Below, in pieces: positions 7,988 to 16,208 of a stretch of DNA of 64,000 nucleotides. A program made the translations under genes and the position numbers. This stretch comes from Pampinifervens sp037481935 (GTDB lineage Bacteria; Aquificota; Aquificia; Aquificales; Aquificaceae). The notes under the pieces were generated by a model. It saw only the letters and a program-made list of their open reading frames with translations, was not told where the DNA came from and searched no databases. The stretch lies in contig NZ_JBJXCT010000001.1 of assembly GCF_046159715.1 (NCBI RefSeq), forward strand, positions 124,001-188,000, written 5' to 3'. Numbering within the stretch: the first letter of the stretch is position 1; each line of letters begins with the position of its first letter.

Positions 7988-9388
7988 ATGAAGCGAGTTC
8001 TTTTAGCCACTGCCCTACTATCAACCACAGTCTTTGCCCAGCCGGCGGAGGACAGGATACGTCAGCTTGAGGAGCAGATAAGAATGCTCCAGCAGGAAGT
8101 TCAGAAGCTCAAAGAAGAACAGAAGAAGGCAGAAGAGACAAAGAAGGAAACTGAAGCCCTCAAGGAGGAGATAAGACAGCTCAGGCTTGATATTGCCATG
8201 CCAAAACTTGAGATTAAGTCCTACTCTGGTCTTGGTCCTGCGGCGTCCAAGGTGCACTTCAACCCAAGGGGTGTCTCCATAGGTGGCTATGGTGAGCTCG
8301 TTTTCAGACATAACGATGTGAACGCAAGGGGTGGAGCCAAGTCCATAGCCAACATGCAGAGGATAATCCTCTACCTTGGTTATGCCTTTGATGAGAAGCT
8401 GAAGTTTAATTCTGAACTTGAGCTGGAGCATGCATCAACCTCGGCAGGACATGGCACTGGTGGAGGATACTTCAAGGCAGAGCTTGCATATCTGGACTAT
8501 CAGTTCAGACCTGAGTTCGGGGTCAGGGGAGGACTTCTTCTCATGCCCGTGGGTATAGTGAACGAAGTGCATGAGTCTCCTACATTCCCCTCCGCAGAAA
8601 GGCCTTTCTTTGAGAGAAGAATAATGATGTCTACCTGGGAAGAGATGGGTCTTGGAGCTTACGGAGCCGTTGGTCCAGTAGACTACAGGTTTTATGTGAT
8701 AAACGGACTTATGCTGAAAGGTGGTGGCGACTACGATGTAACCGAGCCCCTAAAAACCGTCAGACAGAGGGGGGCAAGGGCGGTTGCGGACAGGCTTGGA
8801 TTTACTGGAAGAGTTGACATAAACCTTCCCCTCAACCTAAGAGTGGGAGGTTCCTTTGTCTATGCAGATGTTCAGTCTAAGGGTGGCTCAGACTCTCAGC
8901 TGGGTCTGAGAAGAGGTTCAAAGGTTGGCTCGCTGACCATGTTTTCACCTCACCTCTGGTGGCAACATGCGGGATGGGACATAAGGTTCGTGGGGGCCTT
9001 AGTAAAGACTGATGATGCCCTGAAGATGTCCAGAGATCTCTTTGGAAACAACATACAAAACCCCAACACCGGTGCCAACAGAAACAACATAATGCCAGAG
9101 GAGCAGAAGGGCTTTTATGTGCAGGTCGCCTACGACCTTTTCAGGCTATTTGGGCCAGAGAATCAGGAGCTCTACGTCTTTGGCATATACGAGGACTTTG
9201 ACACCCACAGCAAAGTGCCCTCTGGTTTCCTCAAGCCCAGCGGTCATAAGCTGAAGGTCTACAACCTCGGACTCTCCTACAAGCCCCACCCACTTGTTGC
9301 CATAAAGGCAGACTATGCAAGGCTCAACTACAGCTCTCCAAGAAAGGATGAGAACGAATACAGGCTCACCCTCGGCTTTATGTTCTGA
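7988..9388 (+). CDS. outer-membrane porin with N-terminal coiled coil
   Basis: 466 residues. A signal peptide (ATALLSTTVFAQ) precedes a heptad-rich coiled coil at about residues 22-72 (repeating E, K, L and Q), then a beta-barrel that closes with the aromatic YRLTLGFMF. Segments such as GGYGELVFRH and LELEHAS resemble phosphate-selective or OprO/P-like porins and the periplasm-spanning porins of thermophiles, where the coiled coil forms a trimeric stalk. It has its own strong promoter and a terminator immediately downstream, so it is probably a monocistronic, highly expressed envelope protein. Its substrate is unknown. Confidence 0.82.
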   Translation: MKRVLLATALLSTTVFAQPAEDRIRQLEEQIRMLQQEVQKLKEEQKKAEETKKETEALKEEIRQLRLDIAMPKLEIKSYSGLGPAASKVHFNPRGVSIGGYGELVFRHNDVNARGGAKSIANMQRIILYLGYAFDEKLKFNSELELEHASTSAGHGTGGGYFKAELAYLDYQFRPEFGVRGGLLLMPVGIVNEVHESPTFPSAERPFFERRIMMSTWEEMGLGAYGAVGPVDYRFYVINGLMLKGGGDYDVTEPLKTVRQRGARAVADRLGFTGRVDINLPLNLRVGGSFVYADVQSKGGSDSQLGLRRGSKVGSLTMFSPHLWWQHAGWDIRFVGALVKTDDALKMSRDLFGNNIQNPNTGANRNNIMPEEQKGFYVQVAYDLFRLFGPENQELYVFGIYEDFDTHSKVPSGFLKPSGHKLKVYNLGLSYKPHPLVAIKADYARLNYSSPRKDENEYRLTLGFMF

Positions 9389-9407
9389 TGGCTCTTCCTT
9401 GTGTTGT

Positions 9408-9432
9408 GCCCTCCCTGCGGGGAGGGGCTTTT
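9408..9432 (+). terminator. rho-independent terminator after the porin gene
   Basis: A CCCTCCC arm (9409-9415) pairs with GGGAGGG (9420-9426) over a 4-base loop and is followed within a few bases by TTTT (9429-9432). It begins 20 bases after the porin stop codon. Confidence 0.78.
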
Positions 9433-9502
9433 AGTGTAAAAACAAGGTCTTTAAAGTTATGGCTTATGGAATAGAATTTATGAGAAAGTTCAGGAGGCTG
9501 AG

Positions 9503-10045
9503 ATGGCTTTGGTGAGTTCTGTGCTTTTTTTTATCCATGTGCTCTTATTCTTAAACCTTTTATGGGCAAAGGAGTTCAGGAGACCGGAGCAGGCACTGTC
9601 TCAGATATACCCCGGCTCCCAGATAGAGGTCAGAAACATAACTCTCACCAGAGAGCAGGTGGAGGAGGTTCAGAAGATATCGGGCGCAAAGATGGAGTCA
9701 AGGCTTGCCTCCTGGTATATAGTCAGAAAAGGCGGGCAGATAATAGCCTACGGCTATGTAGACATGCACAGGGTCAGAACCCACCCCGAAGTGGTGCTCT
9801 ACACGATTACTCCCGACGGCAAGCTTGATGTGGTGGAAGTGCTCGCCTTTTATGAGCCTCTTGAATACATGCCAGAAGACAACTGGCTCAGGCTCTTTGC
9901 AGGCAAACAGCTCTCAAAAGACCCCGTAAGGCTTAGAAGGGACATACCCAACATAACTGGGGCAACCCTGACCGCCAGAGCCATAACGGACAACGCCAGA
10001 AAGGTGCTTGCCCTCTGGCAGGTGCTTTTTGGAGTGCAGAGGTGA
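9503..10045 (+). CDS. FMN-binding-domain protein, exported
   Basis: 180 residues with an N-terminal hydrophobic export or anchor segment (LVSSVLFFIHVLLFLNLLW). The C-terminal domain ends in RRDIPNITGATLTARAITDN, resembling the FMN-binding domain of RnfG and NqrC, where the (S/T)GAT threonine can carry a covalent flavin. The aspartate three residues before the (S/T)G step is a proline here, so the flavin may be non-covalent. The start follows a CAGGAGG site. The stop overlaps the GTG start of the next, membrane gene, which suggests a two-protein redox unit. The electron donor and acceptor are unknown. Confidence 0.72.
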   Translation: MALVSSVLFFIHVLLFLNLLWAKEFRRPEQALSQIYPGSQIEVRNITLTREQVEEVQKISGAKMESRLASWYIVRKGGQIIAYGYVDMHRVRTHPEVVLYTITPDGKLDVVEVLAFYEPLEYMPEDNWLRLFAGKQLSKDPVRLRRDIPNITGATLTARAITDNARKVLALWQVLFGVQR

Positions 10046-10995
10046 GATTTTTTGTATCCGCAGACATAAGAAGGAATAAACCTCTATACTATGCGGTTAT
10101 CTTTTTTCTCCTTTTTACAACTCTTTTCTGGCTGGCTTCCTGGCTTCACTTTTACTCCAAATATGGCTTTTCTTACAACAGCCTGGTGAAATACTTCTTC
10201 ATGGACCCTGAGTTTCCTGAAAGGGTTTCTCTAGCTCAGATTTCTGAAGACTTCCATGTGGGTGTGTTTCTTCATGGCTTTATAATACTGACGCTTTCTT
10301 CTGTCTTTTCCCTTTTTAATTCAAACAGCGCTTTTAAAAGACTTCTGGTGTTGCTGGTCAGTATTTCTGCTCTTTCTTACCTTTCTGTAGACTTCTTAAT
10401 ATTACTACTGAATGCTTTCTGGGTTGTATGGTTAAAGCTTTTCTTTTTTGTGCTCTATCAAATTCTACTAGCAATAATGCTGATATACACAGGATGGAAG
10501 CTATCTTTTGGTAACATGAAACCTCCAAAGGTCTCTATGTTAAAAGTCCTTAGCCTGCTTTTTTCCTTTTTTTCCATTTTTTTTATTCTTTCTAACTTTG
10601 TGAACTTTCACGCAAAGATGGGTTTTGGAGTTCAGGGAATAAGAGATTACTTCTTGGGCAATCCGGAGCTTTTTCTAAAGCCCAAAAGCTTTGAGGGTGT
10701 TTTCAAGGTTTTCTACCCCCATATTCTGGCTATGGCCCTTTACTCTCTTGCTCTGATTCATCTGCTACCTTTTGCGGGTGTTGACAGGAAAAAAAGTATT
10801 ACGCTTGGCCTTTTTGTTTTTCTTTTCTCCTTTCTGGATAATTTTTCAAGTCTGCTACTCCTGTATGGGGGTTCGCCTTTTGCTTATCTGAAGTTCATGA
10901 GCTTCTGGTCTTTTCAGCTATGTGCCCTTTTTGCTTCAATTGTTCTCCTTGTGGCTTCTGTTAAAAGGGAGGGATACACAGGGCTTCATCTCTGA
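10042..10995 (+). CDS. polytopic membrane protein with internal duplication
   Basis: 317 residues starting at GTG, with about eight predicted membrane segments. The two halves resemble each other: KYGFSYNSLVKYFFMDPEF followed by a His-containing helix in the first half, and KMGFGVQGIRDYFLGNPEL followed by FYPHILAMALYSLALIHLL in the second. Each half is a four-helix unit with histidines near helix starts (FHVGVFLHG; FYPHILAM), which could bind heme or a metal. I do not recognise the family. Overlap with the FMN-binding gene points to a membrane partner in electron transfer. The 3' end overlaps leuS by 10 bases, tail to tail. Confidence 0.65.
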   Translation: MRFFVSADIRRNKPLYYAVIFFLLFTTLFWLASWLHFYSKYGFSYNSLVKYFFMDPEFPERVSLAQISEDFHVGVFLHGFIILTLSSVFSLFNSNSAFKRLLVLLVSISALSYLSVDFLILLLNAFWVVWLKLFFFVLYQILLAIMLIYTGWKLSFGNMKPPKVSMLKVLSLLFSFFSIFFILSNFVNFHAKMGFGVQGIRDYFLGNPELFLKPKSFEGVFKVFYPHILAMALYSLALIHLLPFAGVDRKKSITLGLFVFLFSFLDNFSSLLLLYGGSPFAYLKFMSFWSFQLCALFASIVLLVASVKREGYTGLHL

Positions 10996-12824
10996 AAGTT
11001 ACCCTTACCCATGTCAATCTTTATGAGTTTTACAAGCTCTTCCAGTTCAATGTCTTCAGCGGAATCGACGCCGTATTTTCTGCTCAGATGTTCAAGAAAC
11101 CTCTCCACGCTCACCCACCTTTTCAGCACCATGCCCTGAGTGACCAGTCTAAGAAAAGGCTCTTTGTCCTTTACCAGTCCAAGGTCATACAGAAACTTCT
11201 GGAAAAAGCGTGCGTAAAGAAGGTGAAGGACCGCATGCTCTATACCACCAATGTAGAGGTCTACAGGCATCCAGAACTCGGCCTTCTCCGGTGCGAAGGG
11301 CTTTTCTGAATTTACTGGGTCGCAGAACCTGAGGAAATACCAGCTTGAGTCAAAGAAGGTGTCCATGGTGTCCGTTTCTCTCCTTGCAGGTCTTCCGCAC
11401 TTCGGGCAGATGGTATTGACAAACTCTGGCACCTTCTCAAGAGGGTTCCCATGTCCTGTTATCTCCACCCTTTCTGGCAGAAGCACCGGAAGCTGGTCTT
11501 CTGGCACAGGCACAGTTCCACAGTTTTCGCAGTAGACTATGGGTATGGGAGTGCCCCAGTATCTCTGACGAGATATGTTCCAGTCTCTGAGCCTGTAGGT
11601 AATCCTGAATTCTCCAAGACCCCTCTCTTTTAGCCACTGGGTGATGGCTTTCTTTGCGTCCAGAGAGTCCATGCCCGTAAACTGTCCTGAGTTTATGAGC
11701 ACTCCCGGTTCTTCGTAGGCTCTGCCTTCCGGGAGGTCTCCTTCCCTGGGCTTTATCACGTGCCTGATTGGTAGTCCGTATTTGACCGCAAACTCGTAGT
11801 CCCTCTGGTCGTGGGCTGGCACACACATTATGGCGCCAGTGCCGTATTCGTATAGCACGTAGTTGGCGGTCCAGACGGGTATTTTCTCCCCTGTGGCCGG
11901 GTTTGTTGCATACACGCCCAGTGGCACACCTTCCTTTTCTTCTTCAATTCCCCTCTCCCTGGTGGACTTCTGCTTCATCCTTTCCACAAAGGCTCTCACC
12001 CTCTGGTAGTCTTCAGACTTCTTTGCCAGCTCAAGGGTCAGAGGATGTTCGGGAGCCAGCACTACAAAGGTTGCACCAAAAACCGTATCTGGTCTTGTGG
12101 TAAAGACCTCTATGGGGATGTCTTCCACGAAAAACTTGAGCACTGCTCCTTCAGACCTTCCTATCCAGTTCCTCTGCTGGGCTATCACCCGTTCGGGCCA
12201 CCTACCCTCAAGCTCTTTTAGGTCCTCTAAAAGCCTCTCCGCATAGGCGGTAATCTTCAGATACCAGGAGGGCACCTCTCTTCTCACTATGGGAGTGCCA
12301 CACCTCCAGCACCTTCCATCAACTACCTGCTCGTTAGCAAGCACCGTCTCATCGTTGGGACACCAGTTTACCTCTGCAGACTTTCTGTAGGCGAGCCCAT
12401 GCTCGTAAAACTTCAAAAAGAGCCACTGGTTCCAGCGATAATATTCAGGACTGCAGGTGGCGATTTCCCTGCTCCAGTCGTAGGAAAAGCCAAGGCTTTT
12501 GAGCTGCTTTTTCATGTAGGCTATGTTCTGGTATGTCCAGTTTGCAGGATGAAAGCCATGCTTTATGGCGGCGTTCTCTGCAGGTAGTCCAAAGGCATCC
12601 CAGCCCATGGGATGGAGGACAGAATATCCCCTGAACCTCAGAAAGCGTGCAATAGCATCCCCAATGGTGTAATTTCTCACATGCCCCATGTGAATCCTGC
12701 CTGATGGATAGGGAAACATCTCAAGCACGTAGGATTTGTTTCCTTCCTCTTTTGATGCAAAGGTCTTCATGTCTTCCCATATCTTCTGCCATTTGGCTTC
12801 TATCTCTTGCGGTCTGTAGTCCAT
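10986..12824 (-). CDS. leuS: leucyl-tRNA synthetase alpha subunit (split LeuRS)
   Basis: 612 residues, against about 860 for an intact bacterial LeuRS. It has the class-I signature HMGH at residues 45-48 after FPYPSGRI, the zinc knuckle with WCPNDETVLANEQV, the CP1 editing domain with TTRPDTVFGATF and GTGAIMCVPAHDQRD, and the catalytic-core return IGGIEHAVLHLLYARFFQKF. It then stops, with a roughly 45-residue tail and no KMSKS loop or anticodon-binding domain. This matches the alpha subunit of the two-chain LeuRS of Aquifex. The beta chain must be encoded outside the window. It attaches leucine to tRNA-Leu. The gene appears leaderless (see the -10 box at 12832-12837). Confidence 0.93.
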   Translation of the reverse strand: MDYRPQEIEAKWQKIWEDMKTFASKEEGNKSYVLEMFPYPSGRIHMGHVRNYTIGDAIARFLRFRGYSVLHPMGWDAFGLPAENAAIKHGFHPANWTYQNIAYMKKQLKSLGFSYDWSREIATCSPEYYRWNQWLFLKFYEHGLAYRKSAEVNWCPNDETVLANEQVVDGRCWRCGTPIVRREVPSWYLKITAYAERLLEDLKELEGRWPERVIAQQRNWIGRSEGAVLKFFVEDIPIEVFTTRPDTVFGATFVVLAPEHPLTLELAKKSEDYQRVRAFVERMKQKSTRERGIEEEKEGVPLGVYATNPATGEKIPVWTANYVLYEYGTGAIMCVPAHDQRDYEFAVKYGLPIRHVIKPREGDLPEGRAYEEPGVLINSGQFTGMDSLDAKKAITQWLKERGLGEFRITYRLRDWNISRQRYWGTPIPIVYCENCGTVPVPEDQLPVLLPERVEITGHGNPLEKVPEFVNTICPKCGRPARRETDTMDTFFDSSWYFLRFCDPVNSEKPFAPEKAEFWMPVDLYIGGIEHAVLHLLYARFFQKFLYDLGLVKDKEPFLRLVTQGMVLKRWVSVERFLEHLSRKYGVDSAEDIELEELVKLIKIDMGKGNFQR

Positions 12825-12831
12825 AGTTCAT

Positions 12832-12839
12832 ATTATAAT
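12832..12839. promoter_or_regulatory. shared divergent -10 box, leuS and the 83-residue gene
   Basis: The palindrome ATTATAAT reads TATAAT on both strands (minus 12837-12832; plus 12834-12839). On the minus strand it ends 7 bases before the leuS ATG, leaving essentially no 5' leader. On the plus strand the next start, at 12865, has a normal leader with AAAGGAG. Confidence 0.65.
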
Positions 12840-12864
12840 TTTTCAAAACTCAAAGGAGCGTGTC

Positions 12865-13116
12865 ATGGAAGAACAACTTTACGCAGTCCCCTTCAGTCTT
12901 GTAGGCTTCTTCTTCACCAGCAAGCCCGTGGAGGAGAGCATAAGGGGAGACCTGAGTCCCGAAGAACTGGAAAAGCTACAGGAAATCATAAGCAGATTTC
13001 TCTTCACCGAAGGCATTCAGGTTGCCCTCTACCCTTCTGTAGTTCCTCCAGACCAGGCAGAGGATGCAGTTGAGGAGCTTGAAGATATGATATTTGGTGA
13101 AGAGGAGGAAGAATGA
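12865..13116 (+). CDS. small acidic conserved-looking protein, unknown function
   Basis: 83 residues, starting after an AAAGGAG site and overlapping dapB by 4 bases (ATGA). An N-terminal segment (QLYAVPFSLVGFFFTSKPVEES) is followed by a helical region and a strongly acidic tail (EEELEDMIFGEEEEE-like, ending in five glutamates). I do not recognise a family. The tight coupling to dapB and archease supports a real, translated gene. Confidence 0.65.
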   Translation: MEEQLYAVPFSLVGFFFTSKPVEESIRGDLSPEELEKLQEIISRFLFTEGIQVALYPSVVPPDQAEDAVEELEDMIFGEEEEE

Positions 13117-13907
13117 CAAGGGCCGTTATCTGTGGTGCCCTCGGCAGGATGGGAAAGAGTATTCTAAAGTTGTCCCTTGAATATACGGACTTTCAGGTGG
13201 TTGCGGGGGTGGAACATCCAGACTGCGTGAGGTCACAGGACCTGGGTGAAGCATCCGGAATAGAAGAACTGAAAGGTCTTCCTCTTACTTCAAGGCTTGA
13301 AGATGTGCTTGCCCTGTGTGATGTGGTTATAGAATTTTCGGGGAACACTACAGCGGCCATATCCCATGCAAAGCTCTCAGCCCTTGCAGGAAAGGGGGTG
13401 GTTATCGGGACAACGGGCTTTAAGGAGCAGGAGCTTGAAGAACTCAAACCCTATTCAGAGCGTGGCCCCATACTACTCTCTCCCAACATGAGCCTTGGTG
13501 TAAACCTGCTTTTCAGACTTGTGGAGTTAGCCGGCACTGTTCTTAAAAACAGGGGCTTTGATGTGGAGGTGCTTGAAATTCATCATCGCTACAAAAAGGA
13601 TGCGCCCAGCGGGACTGCCCTCAAGCTTGAAGAGATACTTGCTCAGGCGATGAACCTGAGCAGGAAGGTGCACGGAAGAGATGGAATAACACCAAGGGAG
13701 GCTGGAGAAGTTGGGGTTATGGCTCTGAGGGGTGGAGATGTAGTGGGTGAACATACTGTCTACTTCCTGGGCTATGGTGAAAGGATTGAGCTCACTCACA
13801 GAGCGACATCAAGGGACATATTCGCAAGGGGTGCCATTGAGGCAGGAAGATGGATAAAGGGCAAGCCTCCAGGCTGGTATTCCATGTCTGATGTTCTGGG
13901 GCTATGA
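13113..13907 (+). CDS. dapB: 4-hydroxy-tetrahydrodipicolinate reductase
   Basis: 264 residues, the normal DapB length. The Rossmann motif GALGRMG is at residues 8-14, the substrate motif is HHRYKKDAPSGTALKL, and GTTGF and LSPNMSLGVN match the family. DapB reduces the product of DapA with NAD(P)H in the diaminopimelate/lysine pathway in the cytoplasm. The murE in this window carries the DNPR motif for meso-diaminopimelate, so the two fit the same cell-wall and lysine route. Its stop overlaps the archease start by 4 bases. Confidence 0.96.
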   Translation: MTRAVICGALGRMGKSILKLSLEYTDFQVVAGVEHPDCVRSQDLGEASGIEELKGLPLTSRLEDVLALCDVVIEFSGNTTAAISHAKLSALAGKGVVIGTTGFKEQELEELKPYSERGPILLSPNMSLGVNLLFRLVELAGTVLKNRGFDVEVLEIHHRYKKDAPSGTALKLEEILAQAMNLSRKVHGRDGITPREAGEVGVMALRGGDVVGEHTVYFLGYGERIELTHRATSRDIFARGAIEAGRWIKGKPPGWYSMSDVLGL

Positions 13908-14320
13908 GCTTTTATGAGACCATAGACCGCATAACGGCGGATGCAGGCATAAGGGTAAGAGCCCATAGCCTCGAAGAGCTTCTGTGCAAGAGCATACTCG
14001 CTACCTTCAACGAGATGACGCCCATAGAGGCAGTTCGACCGGAGGAAGAGAAGATAGTTGAGGCCTCTTCAGAGCTGCCCTTTCTTCTTCCGGACATAAT
14101 AAACTCGGCGATTGTCCTCCACGAGGCGGAGCTCTTCGTAGCGTCAAAATGCGAAGTTCTTGAGCTGAAAGAAGACTACGCCAGAGTAAGGCTTCTGGGC
14201 GAGAGGTTTGACCCTGACAGGCACGAATCTAAGCTCGTGATAAAGGCGGCAACTTACCACGACCTTAGGGTGGAGAGGGAAGGAGACCTGTGGGTGGCGG
14301 AGGTGATATTTGATATATGA
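13904..14320 (+). CDS. archease
   Basis: 138 residues, the archease length. The N-terminus (YETIDRITADAGIRVRAHSLEELL) matches the family's HTADxGI(R/K) opening with the histidine changed (RITADAGI). The C-terminus contains ESKLVIKAATYHDLRVE, the conserved K-x-(A/V)-T-(Y/W)H segment. Archease helps RtcB RNA ligase load GMP and turn over; an rtcB gene lies in the window at 35635. It sits in a housekeeping cluster between dapB and a prenyltransferase gene, with 4-base overlaps on both sides. The His-to-Arg change in the opening motif deserves a check. Confidence 0.87.
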   Translation: MSFYETIDRITADAGIRVRAHSLEELLCKSILATFNEMTPIEAVRPEEEKIVEASSELPFLLPDIINSAIVLHEAELFVASKCEVLELKEDYARVRLLGERFDPDRHESKLVIKAATYHDLRVEREGDLWVAEVIFDI

Positions 14321-15159
14321 GAAAGTACCTTGAACTCACCAGGTTTGAACACACCATCTTTGCCCTTCCTTTTGCGCTCGCAAGTATAGTTCTGCTCTAT
14401 CAGCAGATGCCTTCTCTGTGGAGGCTTTTCTGGGTTCTTCTTGCCTTTATAAGCGCCCGCACTGCAGGAATGGCCCTCAACAGGCTCATAGACCTACCAG
14501 CAGACCGGCTCAATCCACGCACAAGGGGGTGGGTTCACGCAAGGGGTGAGGTTTCAGAGGAGAGCATAAAAAGGCTCGTGCTCCTGTCCTCAGGGCTATT
14601 TGTTTTTTCCACACTCATGATTAACCTATATGCCTTTCTTCTATCACCTGTAGTTCTCTTTCTCCTCTGGTTCTACCCCTATGCAAAAAGGGTCACATAC
14701 TATCCACATCTTGTGCTTGGATTGGTCTATTTTCTGGTGCCTCTGGCAGTGGATGTTTCCTTCAATGAGCGTGTATCCCTCAATGCCATAATCCTTGGTC
14801 TTGCCATGGGCTTCTGGGTTGCGGGCTTTGATGTGCTGTATGCTCTTCAGGATTATGACTTTGACAGAAGCTATGGCTTGAAGTCCATACCGGTAAGATA
14901 TGGAATTGAAAAAGCTATCTGGTTTGCCAGGTTTTTTCACGCTCTCACTTTTCTTTTCCTGCTGGTGCTTATGTTCAGAGTTGATTTTTTGGGCGTTTTA
15001 TACCTCCTTGGGCTTCTTGCAGTGGCTGGCTTTCTCTACTACGAGCATTATCTTATAAAGCCTAACGACCTTTCAAAGATAAACAAAGCTTTCTTCACGG
15101 TGAACGGCTACATAAGCCTTGTGTTTTTTGTAGTTGTCCTGCTTGACAGGCTTCTTTAG
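14317..15159 (+). CDS. UbiA-family prenyltransferase (quinone biosynthesis)
   Basis: 280 residues with about eight membrane helices. Both Asp-rich prenyl-diphosphate motifs are visible: NRLIDLPADRLNPRT near residue 55 and YALQDYDFDRSYGLKSIP near residue 175. The second is typical of UbiA/MqnP rather than MenA. The enzyme should join a polyprenyl chain to an aromatic quinone precursor in the inner membrane, most likely on the way to menaquinone or a menathioquinone in this lineage. The exact substrate is inferred. It overlaps archease by 4 bases and the convergent yebC by 4 bases. Confidence 0.88.
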   Translation: MRKYLELTRFEHTIFALPFALASIVLLYQQMPSLWRLFWVLLAFISARTAGMALNRLIDLPADRLNPRTRGWVHARGEVSEESIKRLVLLSSGLFVFSTLMINLYAFLLSPVVLFLLWFYPYAKRVTYYPHLVLGLVYFLVPLAVDVSFNERVSLNAIILGLAMGFWVAGFDVLYALQDYDFDRSYGLKSIPVRYGIEKAIWFARFFHALTFLFLLVLMFRVDFLGVLYLLGLLAVAGFLYYEHYLIKPNDLSKINKAFFTVNGYISLVFFVVVLLDRLL

Positions 15160-15908
15160 AGGCTGACCTGCTGCATTAATTCCTTTGGTATATCAAAGTT
15201 GGCTATTACCTCTTTAACATCATCAAGGTCTTCCAGAGCATCAAGCAGCTTAAGCACCTTTTTTGCTGTTTCTGAATCCTGAACCTGAACAAGTGTATTT
15301 GGCTTATAGGCTATCTCTGCCCTTTCTATCTGAAGCCCCATGGACTCAAGGGCTTCTTTAACTGAGTACAGCTCCTCAGGATTTGTGTAAAGGGTATAGG
15401 CAACCTCTCCCGCTTCAATATCTTCAGCACCAGCCTCTATAGCCTTTTCATAAATCTCCTCCTCGCTCATGCCCTCCCTTGGCACTTCAATGATTCCTAC
15501 CCTGTCAAAAAGAAAAGAAACACATCCAGAAGAGCCAAGGTTTCCCCCGTGCTTTGAAAGCACGTGCCTTACCTCGGAGGTTGTTCTGTTCCTGTTGTCT
15601 GTGAAGGTGAGTATCATAAGAGCCACACCGCCTGGGGCATAGCCCTCATACAGCACTTCTTCATAGTTTTCACCACCAAGTTCACCAGTTCCCTTCTTTA
15701 TTGCCCTTTCTATAGTATCTGTGGGCATGTTGACCCTTCTGGCATTTTCTATGGCGGTTCTTAGCCTGGGGTTCGTTTCAGGATTTGGTCCTCCTTCTCT
15801 AACTGCAACGGTTATCTCACGGATTATTTTTGTGAATATCTTGCCCCTCTGTGCATCTATCTTTGCCTTCTTGTGCTTAATCTGCGCCCAGTGACTGTGT
15901 CCTGCCAT
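15156..15908 (-). CDS. yebC: YebC/PmpR-family protein (TACO1 family)
   Basis: 250 residues from the conserved opening MAGHSHWAQIKHKKAKID. An upstream in-frame ATG adds 14 unconserved residues, so I reject it. Family blocks AVREGGPNPETNPRLRTAIE, ERAIKKGTGE and EVLYEGYAPGGVALMI are present. Members act as transcription regulators or, as found more recently, help ribosomes through proline-rich stretches. The ATG lies 7 bases after a perfect TATAAT on the minus strand with no ribosome site, so the mRNA is probably leaderless. Divergent from acpP. Confidence 0.94.
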   Translation of the reverse strand: MAGHSHWAQIKHKKAKIDAQRGKIFTKIIREITVAVREGGPNPETNPRLRTAIENARRVNMPTDTIERAIKKGTGELGGENYEEVLYEGYAPGGVALMILTFTDNRNRTTSEVRHVLSKHGGNLGSSGCVSFLFDRVGIIEVPREGMSEEEIYEKAIEAGAEDIEAGEVAYTLYTNPEELYSVKEALESMGLQIERAEIAYKPNTLVQVQDSETAKKVLKLLDALEDLDDVKEVIANFDIPKELMQQVSL

Positions 15909-15915
15909 GTTAAAT

Positions 15916-15940
15916 ATTATAGCCCGGTTTGTGGTATAAT
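15916..15940. promoter_or_regulatory. divergent promoters of yebC and acpP
   Basis: Minus strand: TATAAT at 15921-15916, 7 bases from the yebC ATG. Plus strand: TATAAT at 15935-15940, 31 bases before the acpP ATG, which also has a good AGGAGG site. Two back-to-back genes therefore use opposite initiation modes, leaderless and Shine-Dalgarno-led. Confidence 0.72.
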
Positions 15941-15971
15941 ATCCATACACACAATATACAGGAGGTAAAAA

Positions 15972-16208
15972 ATGGACCTGGAGCAGAGGATAAAAGAAAT
16001 AATAGCAGACCAGCTTGGTGTTGAAGTGAGCAAGCTAAATCCTGGAGCTAAGTTTGTGGAAGACCTTGGTGCAGATTCTCTGGATGTGGTGGAGCTTGTG
16101 ATGGCTTTTGAAGAAGAATTTGGCATTGAAATACCTGATGAAGATGCAGAGAAGATAAGAACTGTAGGGGATGTCATGGACTACCTCAAGGAGAGAGTAA
16201 AGGGCTGA
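15972..16208 (+). CDS. acpP: acyl carrier protein
   Basis: 78 acidic residues. The phosphopantetheine attachment motif GADSLDVVEL places the modified serine at residue 35. It carries growing acyl chains for type-II fatty-acid synthesis. It is followed directly by fabF, with the stop overlapping the next start (TGATG), the classic acpP-fabF pairing, and then rnc. Confidence 0.97.
   Translation: MDLEQRIKEIIADQLGVEVSKLNPGAKFVEDLGADSLDVVELVMAFEEEFGIEIPDEDAEKIRTVGDVMDYLKERVKG

Noticed and set aside
15909..15950. Longer yebC start
   Set aside because: Family proteins begin MAGHS(H/K)W; the extension spans the -10 box.
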